A stretch of 64,000 bases of DNA from Burkholderia dolosa (GTDB lineage: Bacteria; Pseudomonadota; Gammaproteobacteria; Burkholderiales; Burkholderiaceae): contig NZ_CABVPR010000001.1 of NCBI RefSeq assembly GCF_902499135.1, positions 124,001 through 188,000 on the forward strand, read 5' to 3'. Below the pieces are notes generated by a model. It searched no databases. It was given only the letters and a program-made list of their open reading frames with translations, and was not told where the DNA came from. The number at the start of each line of letters is the position of its first letter. Position 1 is the first letter of the stretch. The translations under genes and the position numbers were made by a program. Shown here in pieces: positions 1 to 8,586 of this stretch.

Positions 1-48
1 TATGACGGACGCTTCGTCGCGATGGCGGACGTAGCCGGTGCGGTCTGA
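1..48 (+). CDS. Possible C-terminal fragment of a truncated gene
   Basis: Frame 1 is open from the first base and ends at a TGA at 46-48, giving only fifteen residues (YDGRFVAMADVAGAV). The codons are GC-biased like the surrounding genes, so this may be the tail of a gene that starts before the window. The fragment is too short to assign a family, and chance is a real alternative. Confidence 0.3.
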   Translation, partial: YDGRFVAMADVAGAV

Positions 49-384
49 GTGATGCCGGCGTTTCCGACCCGGATCAATGTCGTGGCGGGCGGAACACGCG
101 ACGAACGCGAGCAACGGAGTGGCGCACGTCGCGCGCCAGGCCTGCGACATCTGTTGAAGCCCCGAATGACGTGATCGTTATCGTCGTTGCAACGCAAACG
201 AGCGCGGCCTCGATGCTGGTCGACCGCATCGTAGCCGAAGCGTCCGATCCGCTCGTTGCTGATCGATCAAGCGCATCGGTCCATATGACGGCAGGCGATT
301 CCGATTCTGCTGCCTCCCTACGGACACGAGAGATCGACCGGCGCGACCCCGCCGAATCACGTCGCTCGACTTTCCGCTGCACGC
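49..384. other. Intergenic stretch, nothing recognised
   Basis: Short overlapping frames occur on both strands here, but all are arginine/alanine-rich shadow translations and none has a convincing ribosome binding site. I see no clear terminator hairpin with a T-tract for argO, which ends at 385 on the minus strand. Confidence 0.5.
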
Positions 385-1005
385 TTACCGCAACTGCACA
401 GCCGCGAGAAACAGCACCATGCTGCCGATCGCGCCGTCCAGCACGCGCCAGGCCACGGCCTTGCGGAACCACGGCGCGAGCAGCCGCGCACCGTACCCGA
501 GTCCGATGAACCAGACGATGCTGACCGTCATCGCGCCGATCGCGAACGCGAGCCGCGCGCCTTCGGGCTCGCGTGCGCCGGCCGTGCCGATCAGCAGGAA
601 CGTGTCGAGATACACGTGCGGGTTCAGCCACGTGAACGCGAGCGTCATCAGCACGATCGCGACCGCGCTTTGCGGCGGCGGCGCGACCGCATCGCCGCGG
701 ACGTCGAGCGTTTCGTGTCCGGGCTTGAAGGCGCGACGCAGCGCGTTGATGCCGAACCACGCGAGATACGCGAGACCGACGTACAGCACCGCATGGACGA
801 ACGCCGGATAGCGTTCGACGAGCGCCGATGCACCGCCGACGCCCGCGGCGATCAGGATCATGTCGGACAGCGCGCACAGCAGCACGATCTTGCCGACGTG
901 CGAGCGCATGATCCCTTGACGCAGCACGAACGCATTCTGCGCGCCGATGGTGACGATGAGCGACGCGCACAGTGCGGCGCCGTGAGAGAAAGCAAGCCAG
1001 TTCAT
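385..1005 (-). CDS. argO: ArgO/LysE-type basic amino acid exporter
   Basis: A 206-residue inner-membrane protein of the LysE/ArgO family, which exports arginine or lysine. The N-terminus has the family pattern with a first membrane helix and the motif VTIGAQNAFVLRQG around residues 18-31; about six hydrophobic segments follow, and FTWLNPHVYLDT near the middle is the conserved Asn-Pro motif. Its length is normal for the family. It is divergent from an ArgP-type LysR regulator 100 bp away, the classic arrangement in which ArgP activates argO when basic amino acids are in excess. The specific substrate is inferred from this pairing. Confidence 0.9.
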   Translation of the reverse strand: MNWLAFSHGAALCASLIVTIGAQNAFVLRQGIMRSHVGKIVLLCALSDMILIAAGVGGASALVERYPAFVHAVLYVGLAYLAWFGINALRRAFKPGHETLDVRGDAVAPPPQSAVAIVLMTLAFTWLNPHVYLDTFLLIGTAGAREPEGARLAFAIGAMTVSIVWFIGLGYGARLLAPWFRKAVAWRVLDGAIGSMVLFLAAVQLR

Positions 1006-1105
1006 GTGGATGACAGCAGTAGACGAATCGATCGGGTAGCGCTAGTCTGCGGTCGCGATCCGAATAAGAGAAGCTAATTCACCTAATGTCGATTAAGGAA
1101 AACTG

Positions 1106-1999
1106 ATGCTCGACTATGCGTTGCTCGACGCCCTCGCGGCAGTGATCCGGCACGGCTCGTTCGAGCGCGCCGCAAAAGAGCTGAACGTCACGCCGTCGGC
1201 CGTTTCGCAGCGCGTGAAATTGCTCGAGGAACGGGTGGGCAGTGTGCTGGTCAAGCGCGGGCAGCCGTGTGTCGCGACGACGTCGGGCGCGCTGCTGTGC
1301 CGGCATACGGAGCGCGTGCAGTTGCTCGAAGCCGAGCTGTCCGGCCGGATGCCGGCGCTGCCCGGTCAGATCGCGAGCGCGTGGCCGACGTTGCGCGTGG
1401 CCGTCAACGACGACAGCGTCGCCACGTGGTTCATCGATGCGGTCGGCCCGTTCTGCACCGAGCGCGAGACGCTGCTCGATCTCGTGATCGACGACCAGGA
1501 CTACACGGCCGCGCGCATTCGCGACGGCAGCGTGCAGGGCGCGGTGACCGCGCAGGCCGAGCCGATTCAGGGATGCCGGTCGACGCGGCTCGGCCGCATC
1601 CGGTATCGCGCGGTGTGTTCGCCGGCATTTCATGCGCGTTATTTCAGCGCGGGCATCACGCGCGATGCGCTGCGTCGCGCGCCGTGCGTGATGTTCAATG
1701 CGAAGGACGGGTTGCAGGCGCGTTTCATCCGGCGCGTGACGCGCGCGGAACTCGACCCGCCGCAGCACTGGATCCCGCATGTCGCCGGCTATCTGCGCGC
1801 GTGCGAAACGGGGCTCGGCTGGGGAATGTGTCCGGACCGGATGGTCGATCGCCAACTGGCCGCCGGTGAGCTGGTCGACATGTCGGCCGGACGAACCGTC
1901 GATATCGAGCTCTACTGGCAGAGCTGGCGCCTGTCGATCGGCTGGCTCGACGATTTCAGCGCCGCGCTGAAAGCACGCGCCGCGCTGTTTCTGGATTGA
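1106..1999 (+). CDS. argP: LysR-family regulator ArgP (IciA)
   Basis: A 297-residue LysR-type regulator. The N-terminal winged helix (residues about 3-60) contains GSFERAAKELNVTPSAVSQRVKLLEERVG, which matches ArgP closely; the rest is the effector-binding domain. Start ATG at 1106 follows an AAGGAAA ribosome binding site. It diverges from argO, so its expected job is lysine/arginine-responsive control of that exporter. The short AT-richer intergenic region (1006-1105) should hold the operator. Function by homology and context. Confidence 0.88.
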   Translation: MLDYALLDALAAVIRHGSFERAAKELNVTPSAVSQRVKLLEERVGSVLVKRGQPCVATTSGALLCRHTERVQLLEAELSGRMPALPGQIASAWPTLRVAVNDDSVATWFIDAVGPFCTERETLLDLVIDDQDYTAARIRDGSVQGAVTAQAEPIQGCRSTRLGRIRYRAVCSPAFHARYFSAGITRDALRRAPCVMFNAKDGLQARFIRRVTRAELDPPQHWIPHVAGYLRACETGLGWGMCPDRMVDRQLAAGELVDMSAGRTVDIELYWQSWRLSIGWLDDFSAALKARAALFLD

Positions 2000-2050
2000 T
2001 TGGGAGAATGGGGGGCGGGCGCTCGCGACATGCGCGCGTGCCGCGCCGTG

Positions 2051-2794
2051 TCAGACGTGATGCAAGCCGTCGAAGTCGACGATCTGCACGAGACGACCCC
2101 GCATTTCGATCAGCCCGCGCTTCTGGAATTTCGACAACGTGCGGCTCACCGTTTCGAGCGTCATCCCGAGATAGCTGCCGATGTCTTCACGCGTCATCCG
2201 CAGGTTGAATTCCGACGGCGAATAACCGCGCTTCAGGTAGCGCGCCGACACGTCGAGCAGGAAAGCGGCGACCCGCTCTTCGGCGTTCAGCGAGCCGAGC
2301 AGCATCGTCTGCGACGTTTCGCGCACGATCTGCTCGCTCATCAGCTTGTGCATCCGCAATTGCATCGAACCCGCTTCCGAGCACAGCGCTTTCAGCGCGG
2401 TGTACGGGATCACGCATACGGAGCTGTCTTCGAGCGCGATCGCGGTGCGCGGATGCGTGTCGTCGCAGATGCCGTCGAGGCCGAGCGCTTCGCCGGCGAG
2501 ATGCAGGCCGGTGACCTGCTCGCGGCCGTCGTGGCGCGTCGCGACGGTTTTCAGCGAACCGGATCGAACCGCGTACAGATTGTCGAACGCATCGCCTTCG
2601 CGAAACAACGCCTCGCCGCGCTTCACCGGACGAGCCGCGCAGATCACCGACTCGAGGCGGCTCAGCGCTTCGGGCGCGAGGCCCTGCGGCATGCACAGAT
2701 GGCGCATCGCGCACGACGAGCAGTGCGCGGCCTGACGAGGCGCCCAGCTGGCGTGCGGCGTGGCGGCGGGACGTGTAGCGACGGGCGTCAGCAT
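2051..2794 (-). CDS. fnr: Fnr-type oxygen-sensing Crp-family regulator
   Basis: A 247-residue Crp/Fnr family regulator. Cysteines at 25, 28 and 34 follow the C-X2-C-X5-C spacing of E. coli FNR, and Cys127 sits 93 residues later, the same distance as FNR Cys29 to Cys122. These four would hold an oxygen-labile [4Fe-4S] cluster. A cyclic-nucleotide-like beta roll spans about 55-150, and the C-terminal helix-turn-helix reads MTREDIGSYLGMTLETVSRTL. The start has a GGAG ribosome binding site. The adjacent universal stress protein gene is a common Fnr-class target in beta-proteobacteria, but I found no perfect TTGAT-N4-ATCAA box in the gap. Confidence 0.9.
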   Translation of the reverse strand: MLTPVATRPAATPHASWAPRQAAHCSSCAMRHLCMPQGLAPEALSRLESVICAARPVKRGEALFREGDAFDNLYAVRSGSLKTVATRHDGREQVTGLHLAGEALGLDGICDDTHPRTAIALEDSSVCVIPYTALKALCSEAGSMQLRMHKLMSEQIVRETSQTMLLGSLNAEERVAAFLLDVSARYLKRGYSPSEFNLRMTREDIGSYLGMTLETVSRTLSKFQKRGLIEMRGRLVQIVDFDGLHHV

Positions 2795-2983
2795 GATCGT
2801 TTACTCCGGCATTGAATCGACGGAATCATTGTCCCACCGCAACATGCGGCTGTCGGGTGACAAAACGTCGCGACCGCACGCCGGTTGCGCTCATGCTTCG
2901 CGGCGTCGCATCGCGCACTCGCACCGCTGCCGCATGCGCGCATCGCGATAGGTCGGGTGTGGCGCGGCGCGCGCCGACGCAGC

Positions 2984-3451
2984 TCAGGTTTCCTGCTCGT
3001 CGGTGTGCGCCGCTGCCGGAATCAGCAGCACGGGAAGCGACGCATGTCGCACGCATTGTTCGGCGATGCTGCCGAGCACGAGGCGGCGGAATCCCCGGCG
3101 GCCGTGCGTGCCGAGCACGAGCAGATCGGCGCCGAACGTTTTCGCGCCGTCGAGGATCAACGACGACACGTCGTTCAGCGACGACGCTTCGTTCATCAGC
3201 GTTTCGCCCTTCACGCCCGCTGCCTGCATCAGCTTCGTGAATTCCGCGGCGAGCGCGCTGCCTTGCGCGACGAGCTGGTCGCGCAGCACGGACGGATCGT
3301 AGCCGGGCACGTTGTAATAGATCGCGGCGTTCTCGACGACGTAGAACGGCTGCAGCTCCGCACCGTGCTCTTTCGCGAGCGCGAGCGCGGCGTCGAACGC
3401 ATGACGGGACGTGTCGCTGCCGTCGACGGCAACCAGGATGCGTTTGTACAT
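2984..3451 (-). CDS. Universal stress protein UspA family
   Basis: A 155-residue single-domain Usp protein. The start MYKRILVAVDGSDTS is the family N-terminus, and the nucleotide-binding signature G-X2-G-X9-GS is present in GTHGRRGFRRLVLGS near residues 117-131. An open frame continues upstream to 3760, but it lacks Usp homology and its codons look non-coding, so the ATG at 3451 is chosen; it is preceded on the minus strand by GGAGACAC. Such proteins bind ATP and are induced by stress, hypoxia or growth arrest, which suits the Fnr-type regulator next door. Confidence 0.88.
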   Translation of the reverse strand: MYKRILVAVDGSDTSRHAFDAALALAKEHGAELQPFYVVENAAIYYNVPGYDPSVLRDQLVAQGSALAAEFTKLMQAAGVKGETLMNEASSLNDVSSLILDGAKTFGADLLVLGTHGRRGFRRLVLGSIAEQCVRHASLPVLLIPAAAHTDEQET

Positions 3452-3954
3452 AGTGTCTCCGAGTGACGGGTGGGAAAGAAGTCGGCCGAACGGCCGGGTC
3501 GCGGCGCATGTTGCTGCGATGCAGAGTAAACCAACGCTGCGCGCGCTGCAGCGAACAGCGAAGCGCCGGCCATGCGTCCGAACCCGAAACTGCCCGCGCT
3601 GCCGCGACTGCGCAACGCGCGACGTCGATGCATGCAATGCATGCGGCGACAGGTGCGGCGTGCGATGTCGACTGCGGCCCGCGGCGATGCAGGCGAGAGC
3701 CAGCGCACCGCCATTAGATCGCAAACGGGCCGCGGCGCCGTGACGTCGATCAACGCGCACGCATGTCGACGCAACGACGGCATCCGCTCAACGGCCGGTG
3801 CTCGACGCCCAGCTTCCGGAGCGCCGACCTCGCACGTGTTCCAGCTGCACACGCGCAACCGTCGCGCATACCTGTTCGCTGCCGCGTGCGTTCACACGCG
3901 ATCGTCGATCGATCCGGCACGACCGACAAACGACCGATTCAAACGGCGCGTTAC
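3452..3954. other. Gap of about 500 bp upstream of the stress protein, no gene seen
   Basis: Frames here translate to arginine-rich shadow peptides. One visible structure is a 15-bp palindrome, GCATGCAATGCATGC with an unpaired centre, at 3630-3644, roughly 180 bp upstream of the stress protein start; it may be an operator or chance. Confidence 0.45.
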
Positions 3955-4365
3955 CTACTTCGGCGCCGCCGCCAATTCGATCACGCGCCCCGGCCGGCGT
4001 CCGTGGCCGGCGCCGTACGCACCGCCGTACATCGGGTGCACCGCGCCGAACAGCGCGTCGCCGACGTGCGCCGGCGTGTCGAAACCTTTCTCGATCACCA
4101 CGTAGCCCGCGCGCAGCGCGAACGCCGGATGGTTGCCGCCGGGCCGGCTGTCGAATCCCGCAAAGCCGTCGCCGGCTTCGGGCATCGCGTTGACGAGCGA
4201 TGCGTTGCTGCGCGTGATCTGGTCGGGCGAGACCGGCCCGCCGCCTGCGAGGCGTGCCGCCTCGCGATTCTTGCCGTCGGTGTCGACCGTGCTGTCGTGC
4301 GTGTCGTCGTTGTCCAGCTCGATGCTGCGCGGGCGCGCAGGACGCGTTTGAGCGAGCAATTCCAT
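3955..4365 (-). CDS. Conserved-looking hypothetical protein
   Basis: A 136-residue protein of unknown function. I chose the ATG at 4365 (MELLAQTRPARPRS) because AGGAGAG lies 6-8 bases upstream; the frame extends further upstream but without a ribosome binding site. The N-terminal third is acidic and polar (LDNDDTHDSTVDTDGKNRE); the C-terminal half is rich in glycine, histidine and proline (HPMYGGAYGAGHGRRPGR). No signal peptide or membrane segment is visible, and no recognisable enzymatic motif. It stands alone between the stress protein and an oppositely oriented small gene. Confidence 0.65.
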   Translation of the reverse strand: MELLAQTRPARPRSIELDNDDTHDSTVDTDGKNREAARLAGGGPVSPDQITRSNASLVNAMPEAGDGFAGFDSRPGGNHPAFALRAGYVVIEKGFDTPAHVGDALFGAVHPMYGGAYGAGHGRRPGRVIELAAAPK

Positions 4366-4641
4366 CGCGGCTCTCCTGGCGGCGAAGCGCTCCGGATTCA
4401 AGCAAGTCCCGTTCCGGGCTCGACGGGAGAAGGCGCGCGGGCGCTCGCCGCAGCCGCTCCGCGCGTGCTGATTTGTCATGATTTATTTCAGCTAGAACAC
4501 GCGTTTTCTACAGAGTATGATTCTTTTCCTGCGAAGCGGCGACAGGGGTGCAGTCTCGCCGCCTCCGCCCGCACCGGGGCGCCGCAGCACCCTTAAAGAC
4601 GGGTAGCGAACAACAAACAAGGGACTAGAGGTGGCGGACTC

Positions 4642-4878
4642 ATGCAAGCGACTACTACGGCCTTCACGCATCGCGGTTACCTGTTGAACTGCGCGCCCGC
4701 GCGCGCGAGCGACGGTTCGTTCAAACCCTACGTCGTGATCTCGCGATCGAGCGACGGGGAACTCGTCGCGAACCGCTTTTTCCCGTCCGATCTCCAATTC
4801 AACGACGAAGGCGACGCGATCGCGCATGCGCGCGATTGGGCCGTGCGCTGGATCGACGCGAGCAGCATCACGGTCTGA
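4642..4878 (+). CDS. Small conserved hypothetical protein
   Basis: A 78-residue soluble protein (MQATTTAFTHRGYLLNC...). It begins after an AGAGGTGG ribosome binding site, and its composition is balanced and protein-like (YVVISRSSDGELVANRFFPSD; DAIAHARDWAVRWIDA), unlike the arginine-rich shadow frames around it. The fold looks like a small beta sheet plus one helix. I do not recognise a function. The next gene (serine acetyltransferase) follows 130 bp downstream with no evident operon link. Confidence 0.7.
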   Translation: MQATTTAFTHRGYLLNCAPARASDGSFKPYVVISRSSDGELVANRFFPSDLQFNDEGDAIAHARDWAVRWIDASSITV

Positions 4879-5008
4879 CGGCGGGCAGAGCATCGTCGGC
4901 CGTTCGGCCGATGCCTGGCGGGCCGCTCGCGACCGCAAAACGCGGTAATCTTGCGGAACCCGTCACTTTATTTGCGGCCGTGCGATCGCGCGGCCGCGTG
5001 CATTCGCC

Positions 5009-5929
5009 ATGTCGACATTACCCGCCCGTCAGTGGGGCCTCGAAGAAATCGTCGCCGGCTTGCGGCAGTCGCGCGAGGAACGCCATCGCACGCGTCATCC
5101 GCGCGGCATCCGCGAGCTGCCGTCGCGCGACGCGATCTGCAAGATCGTGACCGGCCTGCGCGCGTCGATGTTTCCGACGCACTACGGCGCGCCCGATCTG
5201 ACCGACGAAAGCGTCGACTATTACGTCGGCCATACGCTCGAAAGCACGTTGCGCGTGCTGTCCGAACAGATTCGGCGCGCGCTGCCGTTCCTGCCCGAGC
5301 ATGCGGACACGCCCGCTGCGGAGCTCGACGAACGCGCGTTCGAGGTCGCGCGCGAATTCGGCCACCAGCTGCCGGAAATTCGCGCGCTGCTGGTCAGCGA
5401 CATCCATGCGGCCTATGCGGGCGATCCGGCCGCGCAGCACATCACCGAAATCCTGCTGTGCTATCCGGGCGTGTTCGCGATGATGCATCACCGCCTCGCC
5501 CATGCGCTGCATCGGCTCGGCGTGCCGCTGCTCGCGCGCTTCATCAACGAGATCGCGCACTCGGCCACCGGCATCGACATCCATCCCGGCGCGCAGATCG
5601 GCCCGAGCTTCTTCATCGATCACGGCACCGGCGTCGTGATCGGCGAGACGGCGATTATCGGCGAGCGTGTGCGCGTGTATCAGGCCGTCACGCTCGGCGC
5701 GAAGAGTTTCCCATCCGACGGCGACGGCGCGCTGGTGAAGGGCAACGCGCGGCATCCGATCGTCGAGGACGACGTCGTGATCTATGCGGGTGCGACGATT
5801 CTCGGCCGCGTGACGATCGGGCGCGGGTCGGTGATCGGCGGCAACGTGTGGCTCACGCACAGCGTGCCGCCCGGCACCAGCGTCGCGCAGGGCAAGATTC
5901 GCGAAGGGGAGCGCGCCGAGAAGGCGTGA
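5009..5929 (+). CDS. epsC: Serine O-acetyltransferase, EpsC type
   Basis: A 306-residue cytosolic enzyme that would transfer acetyl from acetyl-CoA to L-serine, the first step of cysteine synthesis. An alpha-helical N-terminal region (1-180) is followed by a left-handed beta-helix of hexapeptide repeats, visible as GIDIHPGAQIGPSFFIDHGTGVVIGETAIIG and IYAGATILGRVTIGRGSVIGGN. The active-site DHGTGVVIGET motif of CysE is intact. The length is that of the longer EpsC subgroup. It appears monocistronic, converging on the pteridine reductase gene. Confidence 0.9.
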   Translation: MSTLPARQWGLEEIVAGLRQSREERHRTRHPRGIRELPSRDAICKIVTGLRASMFPTHYGAPDLTDESVDYYVGHTLESTLRVLSEQIRRALPFLPEHADTPAAELDERAFEVAREFGHQLPEIRALLVSDIHAAYAGDPAAQHITEILLCYPGVFAMMHHRLAHALHRLGVPLLARFINEIAHSATGIDIHPGAQIGPSFFIDHGTGVVIGETAIIGERVRVYQAVTLGAKSFPSDGDGALVKGNARHPIVEDDVVIYAGATILGRVTIGRGSVIGGNVWLTHSVPPGTSVAQGKIREGERAEKA

Positions 5930-5972
5930 CGCGGGGCGGCGCGGTGAGGCACCCCGCCGCCGTTTGCCGAGA

Positions 5973-6776
5973 TCAGTGCTTGCCGGCCGGCGACCGATGC
6001 TTGTACAGCACGTCCTGGTCGACGCGGATCAGGTTCTGCCCGGCATCGACGACGAAGTCCACGCCGTTGTACGCGCTGCCGGTCAGCAGCAGGATCGCGC
6101 TTGCGACGTCGTCGGGGCCCGCGATGCGCGCAAGCGGCGTCGACGCGCGGCTCGCGTGTTCGAAATCGGCCTGCGTCTGGTCGTCGCTCGGCAGCATCAG
6201 GCCGGGGAACACCGCGTTGACGCGCAGCACCGGCGCGGCCGACAGCGCGAGCATCTGCGTGAGGTTGCCGAGCGCGGCCTTCGCGACCGTGTAGCTGAAG
6301 TGGTCGCGGTGGAAGTTTTCCTTGATCTTCTGATCGACCACATTCACGACCACGCCCTGCGTGCCGGCCGCGCGCGCACGCTCGTAGAACGCGCGCGTCA
6401 GCAGGATCGGCGCGCGGCAATTGACCGACCACGCGCGGTCGAACGCGGCCAGATCGAAGCTCGGGAAATGATCCTGCCAGAACACCGACGCGTTGTTGAC
6501 CAGCACGTCGAGGCGGCCGAAGCGCGCATATACGGCGTCGATCAGCGCGGCGACCTGCGCGGCGTCCGACAGATCCGCCTGCAGCGCGGCCGAATCGTGT
6601 CCCTGTTCGGCGATCGCACGGGCGGCCGCGTGCGCGGCATCGGCGGAGCGATCGTAGTGCACCGCGGTGCGATAGCCGTGCGCGGCGAAATACTCGGCGA
6701 ACGCGCGCCCGGCGCGGCGCGCCGCGCCGGTCACGAGCACGACCGGCGTGTTCGCCGTTTGCTTCGTAGGCTCCAT
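5973..6776 (-). CDS. SDR oxidoreductase, likely dihydropteridine/dihydromonapterin reductase
   Basis: A 267-residue short-chain dehydrogenase. The Rossmann motif is TGAARRAGRAFAEYF (residues about 16-30), and the catalytic pair YTVAK is present. In place of the usual SDR serine it has NVVDQK, the aspartate-containing variant typical of pteridine reductases (PTR1/FolM). It lies directly behind folE with the folE stop and this start touching (TAAATG), so the two are almost certainly translated together. That context supports reduction of dihydropterins made from the FolE product. An ordinary SDR role cannot be excluded. Confidence 0.78.
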   Translation of the reverse strand: MEPTKQTANTPVVLVTGAARRAGRAFAEYFAAHGYRTAVHYDRSADAAHAAARAIAEQGHDSAALQADLSDAAQVAALIDAVYARFGRLDVLVNNASVFWQDHFPSFDLAAFDRAWSVNCRAPILLTRAFYERARAAGTQGVVVNVVDQKIKENFHRDHFSYTVAKAALGNLTQMLALSAAPVLRVNAVFPGLMLPSDDQTQADFEHASRASTPLARIAGPDDVASAILLLTGSAYNGVDFVVDAGQNLIRVDQDVLYKHRSPAGKH

Positions 6777-7409
6777 TTACGTGTTCGTCAGATTCACTGA
6801 AGAAGGATTGGCGACGATCGACAGGAATTCGCGCCGTGTCGACGGATCGGTGCGGAACGTGCCGAGCATGCGCGACGTGACCATTTCGACGCCGGGCTTG
6901 TGCACGCCGCGCGTCGAGATGCACTGGTGCGCCGCCTCGAGGATCACGCCGACGCCCTTTGGCTGCAGCACGTCGAACAGCGTATCGGCGATCTGCACGG
7001 TCATCTTTTCCTGGATCTGCAGTCGCTTCGCGAACGCATCGACGAGCCGCGCGAGCTTCGAGATGCCGACGACGCGCTTGTTCGGCAGATACGCGACGTG
7101 CGCGCGGCCGATGATCGGCACCATGTGGTGCTCGCAGTAGCTTTCGAAGCGGATGTCCTTCAGCACGATCATCTCGTCGTAGCCGTCCACTTCGCTGAAC
7201 GTGCGCGCGAGGATGTCGCGCGGCTCCACCGCGTAGCCCGCGAAGAACTGCTCGTATGCGCGCACGACGCGAGCGGGCGTGTCGATCAGCCCTTCGCGCG
7301 TCGGATCGTCGCCGGCCCAGCGCAGCAGCACGCGTACGGCATCTTCGGCTTCTTCCCGGCTCGGCCGGGCCGCGGCCGGCTTGGACCGCGCGGATTTCTT
7401 ACCCACCAT
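6777..7409 (-). CDS. folE: GTP cyclohydrolase I
   Basis: A 210-residue type I enzyme that converts GTP to dihydroneopterin triphosphate, first step of pterin/folate synthesis. Zinc and active-site residues are in [20 protein letters not shown] and [12 protein letters not shown]. The N-terminal 25 residues are a lysine/arginine-rich extension, and the ATG at 7409 has a GGAGC ribosome binding site. It is cotranscribed with the following pteridine reductase (no intergenic bases) and lies 89 bp behind the LysR gene on the same strand. This is probably one of several folE copies in such genomes (inference). Confidence 0.93.
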   Translation of the reverse strand: MVGKKSARSKPAAARPSREEAEDAVRVLLRWAGDDPTREGLIDTPARVVRAYEQFFAGYAVEPRDILARTFSEVDGYDEMIVLKDIRFESYCEHHMVPIIGRAHVAYLPNKRVVGISKLARLVDAFAKRLQIQEKMTVQIADTLFDVLQPKGVGVILEAAHQCISTRGVHKPGVEMVTSRMLGTFRTDPSTRREFLSIVANPSSVNLTNT

Positions 7410-7498
7410 GTATCAGCTCCATCGAAGCGGCCGCCTGCGGCGGCGCGATATCCGCGCATTGTTTCATGCTTTCGCGGGTCTTGCGCACGGCCCGCCGC

Positions 7499-8425
7499 TC
7501 ACTTCGGCCATTCGTCCTGCTCGTCGTTGAACAGCGACGCGACCACGCCGCGCAGCCACGCGGTACGCGGATCGTTGTGGAACTTGCGATGCCAGTGCTG
7601 CTTCAGGTCGAAGCGCGGCAGCGGCAGCGGCGGCTCGACCGGCACGATGAACGCGTGCTCGGCCGCATACGCATAGCCGATCGCATGCGGCACCGTCGCG
7701 ATCAGATCGGTGCGGCTCAGAATGAACGGCAGGCTCATGAAGTGTGGCGTCTCGAGCACCGCGCGGCGCTGCATCCGCTGCTTCGCGAGGAATTTCTCGA
7801 GCACTTCCTGGCTGCGTCCTTCCGCGCGGACCACCGCGTGCCCGCACGCGAGGAACTGCTCGGTCGTGAACGGCTGCGCGTGTTCGAGTGGATGACCGCG
7901 GCGCATCAGGCAGACGAACCGGTGCGTGAACAGACGCTGCTGGAAGAAGTTGTTGCCGTCGAGATCCGGAAAGTAGCCGACCGCCAGATCGATCGAACCG
8001 GCTTCGAGCCCGCGTCCGACTTCGTCGTGCGACAGCGATACCGAGCGCAGATTCGCATGCGGCGCGTGCATCGCGAATGCCTGCAGCAGCTTCGGCAGAA
8101 ACACGATCTCGCCGACGTCCGACAGCGCGATCGAGAACGTATGCGTGCTCGCCGCCGGGTCGAAGTCGTGCGGCGCGACGAGGCCGCGCTCGATCTGCGC
8201 GAGCGCGTCGCGGGCCGCGGGCAGCAGCGCGAGCGCGCGCGGCGTCGGCTCCATTCCGCGCGACGTGCGCACGAACAGCGGATCGCCGAAGTATTCGCGC
8301 AGCCTGCCGAGTGCGGTGCTCACGCGCGGCTGGCTGACGCCGAGCAGCTCGCCGGCACGGCTGACGTTGCGCGCGTCGTCGAGCGCGACCAGGTACGGAA
8401 TCAGATTCAGATCGAGGGCGTCCAT
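7499..8425 (-). CDS. LysR-family regulator divergent from pobA
   Basis: A 308-residue LysR regulator; the ATG at 8425 (MDALDLNLIPYLVALDDARN) is chosen because the helix-turn-helix SRAGELLGVSQPRVSTALGRLREYFGDPLF then starts at the usual position, while the longer frame adds unrelated residues. It is divergent from pobA, and the 160-bp gap holds an imperfect inverted repeat at 8444-8469 with T-N11-A character, so it is the natural candidate for 4-hydroxybenzoate-responsive control of pobA. The effector is not provable from sequence; other bacteria use AraC- or IclR-type PobR. Confidence 0.85.
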   Translation of the reverse strand: MDALDLNLIPYLVALDDARNVSRAGELLGVSQPRVSTALGRLREYFGDPLFVRTSRGMEPTPRALALLPAARDALAQIERGLVAPHDFDPAASTHTFSIALSDVGEIVFLPKLLQAFAMHAPHANLRSVSLSHDEVGRGLEAGSIDLAVGYFPDLDGNNFFQQRLFTHRFVCLMRRGHPLEHAQPFTTEQFLACGHAVVRAEGRSQEVLEKFLAKQRMQRRAVLETPHFMSLPFILSRTDLIATVPHAIGYAYAAEHAFIVPVEPPLPLPRFDLKQHWHRKFHNDPRTAWLRGVVASLFNDEQDEWPK

Positions 8426-8443
8426 CGTCGTACCACTATCTCG

Positions 8444-8469
8444 TAACCGAATAGAACTTATCTCGGTAA
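8444..8469. promoter_or_regulatory. LysR-type operator candidate, pobA promoter
   Basis: Arms TAACCGA and TCGGTAA flank an AT-rich centre (ATAGAACTTATC), an imperfect inverted repeat about 20 bp from the LysR start and 120 bp from pobA. Its position and T-N11-A character fit an autoregulatory and activating LysR site. Confidence 0.5.
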
Positions 8470-8505
8470 TCGCGTTGCCGCATAGTCGGGAAAGCGCTGA
8501 AATGC

Positions 8506-8539
8506 GTTCACTAATCGAACCGAAGTTCAATTTCGACCC
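8506..8539. promoter_or_regulatory. Two IclR/PcaR-like operator copies upstream of pobA
   Basis: GTTCACTAATCGAAC at 8506-8520 is an inverted repeat (GTTC/GAAC) followed 19 bp later by a weaker copy, GTTCAATTTCGACCC, at 8525-8539. The same 15-mer pair with the same 19-bp step occurs before pcaI (9830-9863). The sequence resembles the GTTCGATAATCGCAC element I recall for Pseudomonas PcaR. The cognate regulator gene is not in the window. Confidence 0.6.
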
Positions 8540-8586
8540 GATCCGGGCGGCCGCAACGGCCCGCTGCGATCGACAGGAGACAAACC

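Noticed and set aside
3630-3644. Palindrome GCATGCAATGCATGC upstream of the stress protein
   Set aside because: Repetitive GCATGC steps are common by chance in this composition, and no partner site was found.
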